Notes: generated by a model from the sequence alone, not told the origin. Counted from the stretch's first letter, positions 8,325-17,492 are shown. The stretch: 64,000 nt of DNA from JAAYTL01 sp031460505 (GCA_031460505.1 JAVKTT010000004.1:62001-126000); one strand, 5' to 3'. Made by a program: numbers and translations.

Positions 8325-9194
8325 CTATTTCTCTTTTATAGGTATCCATATCTCACTTCTAAAGGTTTGTGAATCAAAGTCACTATTTTCATTCCATAAA
8401 ATCTCAGGGCCCTCTGATATTTCGAAGTTTGAAGATGGGAACCACTCTGAATAAATACGTCCCCATGTATTTTGCAATGTTTCAGGGAAAGGACCTGTTG
8501 ATTCAAATACAGCCCAAGATGTAGCTCTAACTTCCAAATATTCCATATTACTTGGACACGCATTAGTTGTTGCCACACCTATATAGTTATCTAACTGTCC
8601 CTTTTCCTCGATTCTTTCTTCATCAAAATTTACGGAAGCCTGGATAAATCCAAATGGTTCCACATTGGATAGTTTCTTAAGTTCATTTGATATTTCTTTT
8701 ATGTCCTTCCACATAGAAGCAATTTCTGGGTTTACCCCCTCAAAGATTATGGGTACTCTTTTTTTAAGGCCAACTATTCTAAATCCATCCTTTTTAACAA
8801 TACGATAATTCATTTCATTTCCTCCTTTAATTGATAACTGAAAGGTCATCTTAGGATATGCCTTTAATGATTCACCTGTACTTCTCGCTTCTGTAGGTGT
8901 TACACTATGCAGACTTTGAAATGCCCTTGTAAAAGAATCTGGTGAGTTATAACCATACTTTATGGCTAGATCAATTACCTTAATATCGCTATTAATAAGC
9001 TCAAAAGCTGCAAGTGTCAATCTTCTCCTTCGAATATATTCCGATAGGGTTACTCCTGTCAGAAAAGAAAACATCCTTTTAAAATGATATTCTGAACATA
9101 AAGCTAGTCTTGATACTTCTTTAAATTCAATATCATTGGTTAAGTTTTCTTCAATATAATCTAATGCTTTATTTAAGCTTTTTAGGGAATCCAA
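8325..9194 (-). CDS. AraC-family regulator with GyrI-like effector domain
   Basis: The protein has 289 residues. An AraC/XylS double helix-turn-helix occupies residues 1-110, including the ALCSEYHFKRMFSFLTG and AIKYGYNSPDSFTRAFQ segments. A Rob/GyrI-like ligand-binding domain fills residues 125-289. This arrangement is typical of regulators that respond to hydrophobic drugs or toxins. The start is TTG at 9194, chosen because AGGAGGT lies six bases upstream and no ATG fits as well. It diverges from the MerR/TipAS gene, so this is a cluster of two possible drug-responsive regulators. No efflux pump is adjacent. Confidence 0.87.
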   Translation of the reverse strand: MDSLKSLNKALDYIEENLTNDIEFKEVSRLALCSEYHFKRMFSFLTGVTLSEYIRRRRLTLAAFELINSDIKVIDLAIKYGYNSPDSFTRAFQSLHSVTPTEARSTGESLKAYPKMTFQLSIKGGNEMNYRIVKKDGFRIVGLKKRVPIIFEGVNPEIASMWKDIKEISNELKKLSNVEPFGFIQASVNFDEERIEEKGQLDNYIGVATTNACPSNMEYLEVRATSWAVFESTGPFPETLQNTWGRIYSEWFPSSNFEISEGPEILWNENSDFDSQTFRSEIWIPIKEK

Positions 9195-9322
9195 TATATG
9201 ACCTCCTTTCCTATTAATAATATATCAAGAATAATTTCTATCTACCCGACATTTCATGCACAATTATGTAGGAGTACTTATAATTTACTAAATATTATAA
9301 CATATTTTCTTCTAAAAAACTC

Positions 9323-9353
9323 TTGACCTTGACGTAACGTAAGTGTATATACT
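9323..9353 (+). promoter_or_regulatory. MerR-type promoter with 19-base spacer
   Basis: TTGACC (9323-9328) and TATACT (9348-9353) are 19 bases apart, the long spacer that MerR proteins correct by DNA twisting. An imperfect dyad around 9336 (TTGACGT-A-ACGTAAG) fills the spacer. The arrangement predicts that the downstream TipAS-type regulator activates its own transcription. Confidence 0.75.
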
Positions 9354-9376
9354 AAACTTACATGGAGGTGAATTAT

Positions 9377-10132
9377 ATGGAATATACTGTGCAGAAATTA
9401 GCTAAATTAGCAGGTGTTAGCAGCAGAACCCTTCGATATTATGATCAAATAGGAATCCTAAAGCCAGCTAGAATTAATTCATCAGGATATAGGATATATG
9501 GTGAAAATGAGGTAGATATACTTCAGCAAATTTTATTTTATAGGGAATTGGATATGGATTTGGATAGTATTAATTCAATATTATCATCAGATTCTTTTGA
9601 TGTTGTGGCTGCACTTAAAGAACATAAAGAAAAGCTCCTTGTTAAGAGGACTCAAATAGATTATTTAATTGCTACTGTTGAGAAAACTTTAAACCATAAA
9701 GAAGGGAGAATTAATATGAGTGATAAAGAAAAATTTGAAGGTTTTAAGCAAAATATGTTACGTGAAAACGAAACGAAATTTGGTAAGGAAATAAGAGAAA
9801 AATATGGTACTGAAGAAGTAGAAAAATCAAACAAGAAGTTTAAAAATATGACTCAAGAACAATATGAAGAAATGCAAAAGCTTAGTTCTGATGTAATAGA
9901 TACTTTAAAACAAGCTTTTGAAACTAATGATCCATCTAGTGAACTAGCTCAAAAAGCAGCTGATTTACATCGTCAATGGCTTTGTTTCTTCTGGGACTCT
10001 TATTCTAAGGAAGCTCATGCAAATATAGCTCAAATGTATGTTGACGATGAAAGATTTAAAGCCTATTATGATAAGCATGGAGCCGGATTAGCAGGGTTTC
10101 TAAGAGATGCGATTCAGATTTATGCAAAGTAG
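9377..10132 (+). CDS. MerR-family regulator with TipAS drug-recognition domain
   Basis: The protein is 251 residues from the ATG at 9377. That ATG is preferred over the upstream ATG at 9362 because GGAGGTG (9364-9370) lies six bases before it. The N-terminal 70 residues are a MerR winged helix (VQKLAKLAGVSSRTLRYYDQ), then a coiled-coil dimer helix. The C-terminal 140 residues are a TipAS globin-like domain, which in Streptomyces TipA binds thiopeptide antibiotics. The promoter upstream has the expected 19-base spacer. It likely senses a peptide or hydrophobic ligand; the target genes are unknown. Confidence 0.9.
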   Translation: MEYTVQKLAKLAGVSSRTLRYYDQIGILKPARINSSGYRIYGENEVDILQQILFYRELDMDLDSINSILSSDSFDVVAALKEHKEKLLVKRTQIDYLIATVEKTLNHKEGRINMSDKEKFEGFKQNMLRENETKFGKEIREKYGTEEVEKSNKKFKNMTQEQYEEMQKLSSDVIDTLKQAFETNDPSSELAQKAADLHRQWLCFFWDSYSKEAHANIAQMYVDDERFKAYYDKHGAGLAGFLRDAIQIYAK

Positions 10133-10140
10133 CAAAATAT

Positions 10141-10185
10141 AAAGCTCTTATCCGGTAAATACAAATTTTACCAGATAAGAGCTTT
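10141..10185. terminator. Bidirectional terminator after the MerR gene and nnrD
   Basis: A long stem (AAAGCTCTTATC.GGTAAA / TTTACC.GATAAGAGCTTT) with a short loop lies between the two convergent genes. Confidence 0.85.
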
Positions 10186-10237
10186 ACTTTCAAACCCTTT
10201 ATACATAATTGACTGAATGAAACCAGTCCATTATATG

Positions 10238-11089
10238 TTACTCTTTTACAATTCCTGATATAGCATAGGGTATTGATTCTAGTATATCTGTGGCTATCAT
10301 TCCATATTCTCCTATTTTATCTCTGGCAATATCTCCTGCTAATCCATGTAGATATACACCTAGTTTAGCTGCATTAAAAGGTGGTAGGCTTTGTCCTAAT
10401 AAACTCACTATTATTCCAGTTAGCACATCCCCACTTCCTGCTGTTGCCATTCCAGCGTTTCCAGTGGTATTTATATAAATTTCTCCATCTGGTGAAGCAA
10501 CTATTGTCTCATGACCTTTTAATACTGTATATATACCATATTTTCCAGAGATATATTGTGCATAATATTGTCTTTTTTCTTCTATAGATTTTATGTCTGT
10601 ATTCAGTAGTCTTGCCATCTCTCCTGGATGTGGAGTTATTATGATTGAGTTAATCTTGTTATTTAACACTTCTACATCTTTTGATATACAGTTTAGTCCA
10701 TCTGCATCTATTACCATTGGAGCATTTGATTTCTTTATAATCTCTGAGACTAGCTCTACTCTTTCACGATCTACTCCTATGCCTGGTCCTAAAGCTATAC
10801 TGTCCATATTACTTATCTCTTTAAGTATAGAATCTAGTGATTCTAATACAAAATGTCCAGTACCTCTATCATTTATAGGTCTAATTATGGCTTCTGTTAG
10901 TTTGATACACATTATTGTTTCTAACGATTCTGGTATTATGCTATATACTAGTCCTGATCCTGTTCTAAGAGCAGCTTTTGATGCTAAGTAGGGAGCACCT
11001 GTCATTCCCCTACCTCCAGCTATAATAGCTACTCTTCCATAGCTACCTTTGTGAGTATTTTCATTTCTTTTTGCTAGTAAGTCTTTCAT
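10238..11089 (-). CDS. nnrD: ADP/ATP-dependent NAD(P)H-hydrate dehydratase
   Basis: This 283-residue ribokinase-like enzyme matches the C-terminal domain of YjeF. It repairs hydrated, damaged NADH and NADPH using a nucleotide. Visible signatures are the N-terminal GRVAIIAGGRGMTGAP strand-loop, the ALGPGIG loop, the DADGLNCI motif near residue 125, TPHPGEMARLL, and the GSGDVLTGII nucleotide-binding motif near residue 220. The epimerase half (YjeF_N) is not fused here, so it must be separate or absent. It is monocistronic, convergent with the MerR gene. Confidence 0.9.
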   Translation of the reverse strand: MKDLLAKRNENTHKGSYGRVAIIAGGRGMTGAPYLASKAALRTGSGLVYSIIPESLETIMCIKLTEAIIRPINDRGTGHFVLESLDSILKEISNMDSIALGPGIGVDRERVELVSEIIKKSNAPMVIDADGLNCISKDVEVLNNKINSIIITPHPGEMARLLNTDIKSIEEKRQYYAQYISGKYGIYTVLKGHETIVASPDGEIYINTTGNAGMATAGSGDVLTGIIVSLLGQSLPPFNAAKLGVYLHGLAGDIARDKIGEYGMIATDILESIPYAISGIVKE

Positions 11090-11204
11090 AATAATCTCTC
11101 CCGATTTATTCTTATGAATAGTATATCATTTTCGTCTTAATATTTCATAGTCTCAATTATAGACAACCTACATATAATATAGTAAAACTTAAGAGGTGAT
11201 ATAT

Positions 11205-11759
11205 GTGGAATGTATAACAAGAAATGAATTAGATATAATTAAAGAATTTCGTTTATTATGGAATCAACATAGTGAATGGACAAGAATGGCTATTGACGCA
11301 ATAGTATTTAACCTACCAAATGAGGAGCAAGTTGTAAATCGTCTTCTAAGAAACCCAAAGGACTTTGGTATGACTTTTAGTAGATTTTATGGAAGTAGTA
11401 TTGGAAATAGATTTTCTGATCTTTTGACTGAGCATCTTGTATTGGCAGCTGATTTAATAAAAGCTATACTTGCAGGTAATCTTGAGGAAGCTAATGAAAT
11501 CAATGCTAGGTGGTATAGAAATGCCGAAGAAATTGCTGAATTCTTAGGGAGAATCAACCCTTGTTGGTCTGAAGAGGAATGGAGAGAAATGTACTTTGAA
11601 CATTTACAATTTGTAGCCGATGAAGCTATGACATTGATAAATGGGGAGTATCAAAGAAATATTGATGTGTATGACGCTTTAGAAGAACAAGCTATGGAAA
11701 TGGCTGATACTATGAGTGAAGGTATTATAGATCAGTTTATTAGACAATGTTGTAGATAA
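11205..11759 (+). CDS. Conserved clostridial helical protein of unknown function
   Basis: The protein is 184 residues from a GTG at 11205, chosen over the GTG at 11196 because AAGAGGTG (11191-11198) is its ribosome site. It is all-helical, acidic, with no signal peptide. The motif LLWNQHSEWTR and the segment LLRNPKDFG recur in a family found in Firmicutes that databases sometimes label acetylglutamate kinase; it has no kinase motifs, so that label is almost certainly wrong. Four-helix packing with conserved histidines (LWNQH, LTEH, YFEH) could bind metal. That is inference. Confidence 0.65.
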   Translation: MECITRNELDIIKEFRLLWNQHSEWTRMAIDAIVFNLPNEEQVVNRLLRNPKDFGMTFSRFYGSSIGNRFSDLLTEHLVLAADLIKAILAGNLEEANEINARWYRNAEEIAEFLGRINPCWSEEEWREMYFEHLQFVADEAMTLINGEYQRNIDVYDALEEQAMEMADTMSEGIIDQFIRQCCR

Positions 11760-11771
11760 CATTAAACGGAA

Positions 11772-11801
11772 AAATAGCCTCTAAATATTTAGAGGCTATT
11801 T
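11772..11801. terminator. Bidirectional terminator overlapping the xpt stop
   Basis: A perfect hairpin (AAATAGCCTCTAAA / TTTAGAGGCTATTT) serves the convergent genes on both sides and includes the last codons of xpt. Confidence 0.85.
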
Positions 11802-12368
11802 CCTAAATCTAAACTCGCCACCTTCAATAGAATCAATAATTGCTAATGACTCTAATCTTAAACCTTTATCTCTTAAATTCTTGCCACCTTCTTGGAATCC
11901 TTTCTCAATTACTACACCTATACCCGTAAGATTACATTTTGCTTTGTTTACAATATCTATAAGTCCTTCTACTGCCTTTCCATTGGCAAGAAAATCATCA
12001 ATGATTAAAATATTTTCCCCTTCCGTCAAATATCTCTTTGATACTCTGATTTTATATACTTTATCTTTTGTGTAAGAGTAAACTTCACTTTCATAAGTTT
12101 CTTTATCTAAATTCTTGGACTCTGTTTTTCTAGCGAATACCATTGGTACATTAAAGTATTGAGCAACTATAGCAGCTATAGCTATTCCGGAAGTCTCCGC
12201 TGTTAGAATTTTGTCTACTTTATCTTCACTAAATAATTTTTTAAACTCTTTTCCTACCTCATTTAATAAACTTACATCTACTTGATGATTTAAAAAGCTA
12301 TCTACTTTTACGATATTACCTTCTAATATTGTCCCATCATTTATAATTTTATCTTTTAATAATTGCAA
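11796..12368 (-). CDS. xpt: Xanthine phosphoribosyltransferase
   Basis: The protein is 190 residues from TTG at 12368, preferred to GTG at 12377 because the GGAG site (12378-12381) touches the latter but is nine bases from the former. The frame begins QLLKDKI and continues with VDSFLNHQVD, typical of Xpt. The PRPP-binding loop ILIIDDFLANGKA lies near residue 118. The enzyme salvages xanthine to XMP in the cytosol. It is monocistronic with no purine permease next to it, and its short leader leaves no room for a purine riboswitch. Confidence 0.92.
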   Translation of the reverse strand: MQLLKDKIINDGTILEGNIVKVDSFLNHQVDVSLLNEVGKEFKKLFSEDKVDKILTAETSGIAIAAIVAQYFNVPMVFARKTESKNLDKETYESEVYSYTKDKVYKIRVSKRYLTEGENILIIDDFLANGKAVEGLIDIVNKAKCNLTGIGVVIEKGFQEGGKNLRDKGLRLESLAIIDSIEGGEFRFRK

Positions 12369-12411
12369 AACTAACACTCCAATCTAGAATATTTATATGT
12401 AGTATTTCTAT

Positions 12412-12420
12412 ATTATAGCA
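12412..12420 (-). promoter_or_regulatory. Extended -10 promoter of xpt
   Basis: The minus strand reads TGCTATAAT, an extended -10 box with a weak -35. It lies about 45 bases before the TTG start, giving a leader of roughly 35 bases. Confidence 0.45.
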
Positions 12421-12548
12421 TAAATAAATAATCTTACTAAATTTTGGGTAATGCACAATTTAACTAAACTCAAAGTAATGGTATAATAACCTTATATTAT
12501 ATAAGTATTTAAATAATTATCTAAATATTATATGGGGAAGTGGTAAAA

Positions 12549-14537
12549 GTGAAATACAGTATTGGTTTAATAACGGAAAACAAAGCGGTTATTCCGCAAT
12601 ATATAGATCAATTAGAGTCTGTTTTTGGTGAAAGCATTTCGATACAGTCATATAATATGGAAGATGAAACAGCTTATAAAAAAAAGAATGAAACTCTATT
12701 TTTAGTTTCTGCGCATACAGCAAAAAACTATAAAGAAGTTGAAAATAATTTACCCAAGAACGCAATTATCATCCCAATTGAATTATCATTTTGTACACAA
12801 GATATATTACAATTAAAAACATATCCAAAAGGAACTCAAGCAATTTTTGTCAATGTTTCTAAGCGCATGGCTGAAGAGTGTATTGTTAGTTTATATCAAA
12901 TGGGTGTAAATCATATGGAATTGGTTCCTTACTACCCAGGATGTGAATATCCCCAAAATATAAAATTTGCGATAACTCCAGGTGAATCTCACCTTACCCC
13001 ACTAGAAATTAAAAAACTAGTTGATATAGGACATAGACAAATAAGTTCTAATACAATGGCTGAATTAGCATTGAAAATTGGAAAACGATCAATTTTATCT
13101 TCTTTTTCATTTTTGAATTATTCCAGAAATCAATATAATATTTCAAACAGTTTATCAACAGTTGTATCTAATTATGATACATTATTTCAGACATTTTCTT
13201 CACTACTTACATTTTGGGACAAACCCGTAATTGTCTTAGATGATAATTTTAAAATATTTGATTGTAACCAGTTAGCCATACAAACTTTAAATGAGAAGAA
13301 AAATGAACTAATAGGAAAATCACTTACAATTCCTTATTTATCTAACGCTGTTGAACGATCTAGAAAGTTAGAAACTTCTATTCAAGTAAATTTTGTAAAT
13401 AAAGATAATATTACAATACATGCAGATATAAAGCCAATTATGCGTGGAAGTAGATTTCTAGGTTCTCTTATATTAATGAGAACTTATAGCAAAGAAATAT
13501 TAAATAACAATATAAAAAATGGATATAATGCTAGATATCAATTTACAGATATAATAGGCAAAAGCCAATCTATTGAAAATGCAAAAAATCTGGCAAAAAA
13601 AATGGCCAGAACTGAATCATCAGTACTTATTACTGGAGAAAGTGGTACAGGAAAAGAACTCTTTGCTCATTCTATACATAACAGTTCTAATCGAAAAAAT
13701 GGACCTTTTGTAGCTATAAACTGTGCTGCTTTACCTGAAAATCTACTTGAAAGTGAACTCTTTGGATATTCTGATGGAGCCTTTACAGGTGCAAAACGTG
13801 GTGGTAAAAAAGGTTTACTTGAATTAGCAAATGGTGGTACTGTCTTTTTTGATGAAATAGAAGGAATGAGTCTCAGCCTTCAATTAAAACTACTTAGGGT
13901 GATACAAGAGCGAGAAATTATGCCTGTTGGAGGGAATCATATTGTCCCAATTGATATACGAATCATAAGTGCTTCAAACCAAAACTTATTAGATCTGATT
14001 GAAGAGGGTAAATTTCGTACCGACTTATACTATCGTATAGGTACCTTACCTTTGGATCTTCCTCCTTTAAGAGAAAGAGATAATGACATCTTACTACTTA
14101 TAGAAGAATTCAAATCTATGTTAAATGTTGATTTTGAAATAACTCCTGGGTCTCGTAAAAAAATCAAACAATATAAATGGCCTGGTAATATTCGTGAACT
14201 TAGAAATATGGTAGAGTATCTAAGTTTCTTTGATGAAGAGATAATTGACGAACATCTACTTCCCGTAGCTATAAGAAAACAGAAAATCAATGTTGAGATC
14301 GTTACCGAAGAAAAAGATATTGAGTTTTATATACTAAAAAATTTATATAAAATGCCTTGTGGCCGCGGTCGTTTGCTGGGATTACTTTTAAAGGAAGGAA
14401 TAAGTATTACTGAAACTCAGTTGAGAAAGAAGCTGGAAATATTAAAAGATGATGGATTAATTAATTCAGGCTCTGGTAGGACTGGTTCGTCAATCACTGA
14501 AAAAGGTATAAAAGAATACAAAAATAGAATAAAATAG
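12549..14537 (+). CDS. Sigma-54-dependent activator with PAS domain and C-terminal winged helix
   Basis: The protein is 662 residues from GTG 12549, behind GGGGAAGTGG. Residues 1-190 form a sensory domain that I cannot name with confidence. A PAS domain follows (about 215-315). The AAA+ domain has Walker A GESGTGKE near 364 and an intact GAFTGA loop near 408, which contacts sigma-54. The usual C-terminal Fis helix-turn-helix is absent; the last 70 residues look like a winged helix (ITETQLRKKLEILKDDGLI). The -24/-12 promoter immediately downstream in front of the methionine lyase gene makes that operon the likely target. Confidence 0.88.
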   Translation: MKYSIGLITENKAVIPQYIDQLESVFGESISIQSYNMEDETAYKKKNETLFLVSAHTAKNYKEVENNLPKNAIIIPIELSFCTQDILQLKTYPKGTQAIFVNVSKRMAEECIVSLYQMGVNHMELVPYYPGCEYPQNIKFAITPGESHLTPLEIKKLVDIGHRQISSNTMAELALKIGKRSILSSFSFLNYSRNQYNISNSLSTVVSNYDTLFQTFSSLLTFWDKPVIVLDDNFKIFDCNQLAIQTLNEKKNELIGKSLTIPYLSNAVERSRKLETSIQVNFVNKDNITIHADIKPIMRGSRFLGSLILMRTYSKEILNNNIKNGYNARYQFTDIIGKSQSIENAKNLAKKMARTESSVLITGESGTGKELFAHSIHNSSNRKNGPFVAINCAALPENLLESELFGYSDGAFTGAKRGGKKGLLELANGGTVFFDEIEGMSLSLQLKLLRVIQEREIMPVGGNHIVPIDIRIISASNQNLLDLIEEGKFRTDLYYRIGTLPLDLPPLRERDNDILLLIEEFKSMLNVDFEITPGSRKKIKQYKWPGNIRELRNMVEYLSFFDEEIIDEHLLPVAIRKQKINVEIVTEEKDIEFYILKNLYKMPCGRGRLLGLLLKEGISITETQLRKKLEILKDDGLINSGSGRTGSSITEKGIKEYKNRIK

Positions 14538-14543
14538 GATTTT

Positions 14544-14580
14544 ATAGGATTAAATAGGTTTAAAACCTATTTAATCCTAT
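14544..14580. terminator. Terminator after the sigma-54 activator gene
   Basis: An 18-base inverted repeat, ATAGGATTAAATAGGTTT and its complement, begins seven bases after the stop codon and is followed by TTGTT. It could also affect the adjacent activator region, but a terminator is the simpler reading. Confidence 0.7.
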
Positions 14581-14590
14581 TTGTTACTCA

Positions 14591-14606
14591 TTCAATATGT
14601 ATTGAA
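14591..14606. promoter_or_regulatory. Putative upstream activating site for the sigma-54 activator
   Basis: TTCAATA-TG-TATTGAA is a perfect 7+7 dyad. It ends 37 bases before the -24 element, a plausible distance for an enhancer-type activator. Binding by the adjacent regulator is inferred. Confidence 0.5.
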
Positions 14607-14643
14607 ATGAACAAAATACTCATAAATGCATTCTTCTAATAAC

Positions 14644-14659
14644 TGGCATAGTATTTGCA
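14644..14659 (+). promoter_or_regulatory. Sigma-54 (-24/-12) promoter of the methionine lyase operon
   Basis: TGGCAT-AGTAT-TTGCA matches the TGGCAC-N5-TTGCA consensus at ten of eleven fixed positions, with the GG and GC pairs exactly twelve bases apart. It lies 45 bases before the lyase start codon, directly downstream of the sigma-54 activator gene. Confidence 0.85.
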
Positions 14660-14703
14660 ATATATGTAAACGTATTCACAATAATTTAGAAAGGGTGTGT
14701 ATT

Positions 14704-15918
14704 ATGGAAAATTATCGTTTTGAAACAAAAGTAATTCATGCTGGACAAAAACCAGATAAGGCTAGTAAAGCTCTAGCAACTCCAATTTATCAAACATCTA
14801 CATTTTGTTTTGATACTGTAGAAGATGCAGGTGATGTAAACTTTGGTAGACAACCAGGTTACATGTATTCTCGTGCTGCAAATCCAACAGTAGATGCAAT
14901 CCAAGAAAAGTTATGTGTCTTAGAAGGTGGAGAAGCAGCTGTATTTACTTCTTCAGGTATGGGGGCAATAGGGTCTTTAATGGTTGGGATGCTAGAAAAT
15001 GGGGATCACCTTATCAGTGGTGATACTGTTTATGGAGGAACTGACTATGTTTTACGTACCAATCTTCCTAGAATGGGTGTAGAAGTTACTATGGTAGATA
15101 CTCAAGATTTAGAGAAAATTAAAGCTGCAATTAAGCCTAATACGAAGATGATTTATATCGAATCTCCTACTAATCCTACATTAAAACTTACTGATATAGC
15201 CGCTGTATCAAGATTAGCTAAAGAACATAATATTAAGGTTGCTGTAGATAATACATTTGCTCCACCTCCAATTCAATATCCACTTGCACTTGGCGCGGAT
15301 CTAGTAGTCCATAGTGTAACTAAATATATAAATGGACATGGTGATGTTATAGCAGGAGCTGTCATAGGTAGTGCTGAAGATATAAAAAAAATTAAAGCAC
15401 ATGGTGTAACAAAACTATGTGGCAGTACGCCTAGTCCGTTTAATGCATATTTAACCTTACGTGGTGCTAAAACTATGCCTTTAAGAGTGTCAAAACATTG
15501 TGAAAACGCTATGGCATTAGCAGAGTTTTTGGAAAAACGAGATGAAGTTGCTTTAGTAAATTATCCAGGACTAAAAAGCCACCCTCAACATGAACTTGCT
15601 AAAGTGCAAATGAACGGTATGTATTCAGGTATTATATCATTTGAGCTTAAAGGTGGAATCAATGGTCTTTCTGCATTTGATGCTGGTAAAAAGCTATTAA
15701 ATAATCTTAAATTAATGTCTATAGCAGTAAGTTTAGGCGATCCAGATACCTTAATTGAACATCCTGCTAGTATGACTCACGATAATGTTCCTGCTGAAGA
15801 ACGTGTAAAAGTGGGGATTACAGATGGCCTTATTCGTATATCTGTTGGTTTAGAACATATTGACGATTTAAAAGAAGACTTAGAACAAGCTTTTGAAACA
15901 TTAAAAAATAAAAATTAA
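14704..15918 (+). CDS. Methionine gamma-lyase-like PLP enzyme
   Basis: The protein is 404 residues from ATG 14704, behind AAAGGGTG. It belongs to the Cys/Met-metabolism PLP family. The PLP lysine is K207 in SVTKYINGHGD, whose GHGD is typical of methionine gamma-lyases rather than cystathionine synthases. The substrate-site loop reads YGGT where the Pseudomonas putida enzyme has YGCT (Cys116), so substrate preference may differ. The family splits methionine into methanethiol, ammonia and 2-oxobutyrate. Control by sigma-54 and pairing with a NhaC-type transporter point to methionine catabolism. Cystathionine gamma-lyase is the main alternative. Confidence 0.82.
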   Translation: MENYRFETKVIHAGQKPDKASKALATPIYQTSTFCFDTVEDAGDVNFGRQPGYMYSRAANPTVDAIQEKLCVLEGGEAAVFTSSGMGAIGSLMVGMLENGDHLISGDTVYGGTDYVLRTNLPRMGVEVTMVDTQDLEKIKAAIKPNTKMIYIESPTNPTLKLTDIAAVSRLAKEHNIKVAVDNTFAPPPIQYPLALGADLVVHSVTKYINGHGDVIAGAVIGSAEDIKKIKAHGVTKLCGSTPSPFNAYLTLRGAKTMPLRVSKHCENAMALAEFLEKRDEVALVNYPGLKSHPQHELAKVQMNGMYSGIISFELKGGINGLSAFDAGKKLLNNLKLMSIAVSLGDPDTLIEHPASMTHDNVPAEERVKVGITDGLIRISVGLEHIDDLKEDLEQAFETLKNKN

Positions 15919-15930
15919 GGAAGGGATAAA

Positions 15931-17280
15931 ATGGATACTTTACAAGAATACAAGAATAAAAGTAAAGATTATAAAGCATTTGCATTTTTTCCACTTTTAG
16001 TATTTCTAGGACTTTTTTTAGGCGGTGGAATACTTTTTACCATTCGAGGTATTGAAAAACCATTTGGTCAAATTCCACTTTTAGCATCAATTGTTATTGC
16101 CATTATTGTTGCATTTATTATGAATAAAACTCTTACTTTTGAGGATAAGTTTAATGTCTTCTGTAAAACTGCTGCAAATGAAGGCGTTATGATGATGGTC
16201 TTGATTTTTATGTTAGCAGGATCTTTTTCATCCGTATCAAGAGCAATGGGTGGAGTTGAATCTGTTGTTAATCTAGGACTTTCAATTATACCTTCAAGAC
16301 TTATTATACCTGGCGTTTTCCTTGTTGCTTGTTTTATTTCTGTTTCAACAGGAACTATGGTAGGCACTGTTGTCACTGTTATACCAATTGCTGTAGGTAT
16401 AATAGAAGCAAGTAGTGTAAATCCTGCAGTTGCTATGGCAGCTGTATTAAGTGGTTCAATGTTTGGTGATAATATGTCAGTTATTTCAGATACTACAATT
16501 GCTGCAACTAGAGGTGTAGGAGCAGAAATGAAAGATAAGTTCCGTCAAAATGTTTTAATAGCTCTACCAGCTGTCTTAGTTGCATCAGTACTATTTGCAA
16601 CTTTCGGGAAAACAGGAGAAATGCCAGTAGAAACGTTGGAATTTAACTTTATTAAAGTTCTACCTTATTTAGGAGTACTTATAGCTTCAATAATGGGAGC
16701 TAACGTAGTTTTAGTATTAATATCTGGTATTTTAGCATCAGGGATTATAGGTATGTTAGTGTCAAATATGAGCTTTATAGATTTTATGCAATCAATACAA
16801 CAAGGTCTAGATAATATGGCAGGAATAGCTGTACTTTCTATTCTCGTTAGGGGCCTGATTGGTTTAATTGAAATATATGGAGGTATAGATTGGCTCTTGA
16901 ATAGTCTAACTAACAGAATAAATTCAAAACGAGGAGCTGAATTCTCAATGGCGATATTAGTATCTGCTATTACTTTTAGCGTACTTGATAATACTGTAGC
17001 TATTATTACTTCAGCTCCATTAGTTAAAAAAATCGGTGATGAATATGGAGTAATTCCTGCTCGTATGGCAAGCTTATTAGATATTTTTTCATGTGTTACC
17101 ATGAGTCTAGTACCACATTCAGGTACAATTGCTATGCTTTCATTAGCTGGTGGTATCTCTCCATTAGATATTGGTAGGTATAGTTTCTATCAAATATTTT
17201 TAGGCATATTTACTATTATTACAATCGTTCTAGGAGTATATCCAGGAAGTAAAGAAAAAGCGGAGTTAGAGAAAAATTAA
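15931..17280 (+). CDS. NhaC-family antiporter, possible methionine transporter
   Basis: The protein has 449 residues with about 11 hydrophobic segments and the NhaC-family pattern, including GSMFGDNMSVISDTTIAA near residue 180. It starts 12 bases after the lyase stop behind GGAAGGGAT and shares its sigma-54 promoter. NhaC proteins exchange Na+ or solutes for H+; some members near methionine genes (MetT) are predicted methionine carriers. The operon partner therefore suggests that this one brings in methionine or exports a product. The substrate is inferred from context only. Confidence 0.82.
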   Translation: MDTLQEYKNKSKDYKAFAFFPLLVFLGLFLGGGILFTIRGIEKPFGQIPLLASIVIAIIVAFIMNKTLTFEDKFNVFCKTAANEGVMMMVLIFMLAGSFSSVSRAMGGVESVVNLGLSIIPSRLIIPGVFLVACFISVSTGTMVGTVVTVIPIAVGIIEASSVNPAVAMAAVLSGSMFGDNMSVISDTTIAATRGVGAEMKDKFRQNVLIALPAVLVASVLFATFGKTGEMPVETLEFNFIKVLPYLGVLIASIMGANVVLVLISGILASGIIGMLVSNMSFIDFMQSIQQGLDNMAGIAVLSILVRGLIGLIEIYGGIDWLLNSLTNRINSKRGAEFSMAILVSAITFSVLDNTVAIITSAPLVKKIGDEYGVIPARMASLLDIFSCVTMSLVPHSGTIAMLSLAGGISPLDIGRYSFYQIFLGIFTIITIVLGVYPGSKEKAELEKN

Positions 17281-17297
17281 GATACAGATGCTTAAAG

Positions 17298-17332
17298 AAA
17301 AATCGACTTACATTTATGTAGGTCGATTTTTT
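17298..17332 (+). terminator. Terminator of the lyase-transporter operon
   Basis: The hairpin AAAAATCGAC.TACAT / ATGTA.GTCGATTTTTT lies 17 bases after the stop and ends in a T run. Confidence 0.9.
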
Positions 17333-17492
17333 ATCAACTCATTTAACATTATAGATGAATTTTAGTAATTTAGGAGCCTATGTGTAACTCTATTCTATAT
17401 TATTTTATTATGTTTTAGAAAACTAATTTATAAATGTATAAACTTAATCTATTGAGCTAAGTATAAATTAAACGTTATAAAGGAGTCCTATT

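Noticed and set aside
1..12400. Integrated prophage covering the left end
   Set aside because: Only ERF and small XRE genes look phage-derived. No integrase, terminase, capsid or tail gene and no attachment repeats are seen.
12369..12540. Possible purine riboswitch upstream of xpt
   Set aside because: The extended -10 box leaves a leader of only about 35 bases, and no purine-aptamer core or terminator stem is visible.
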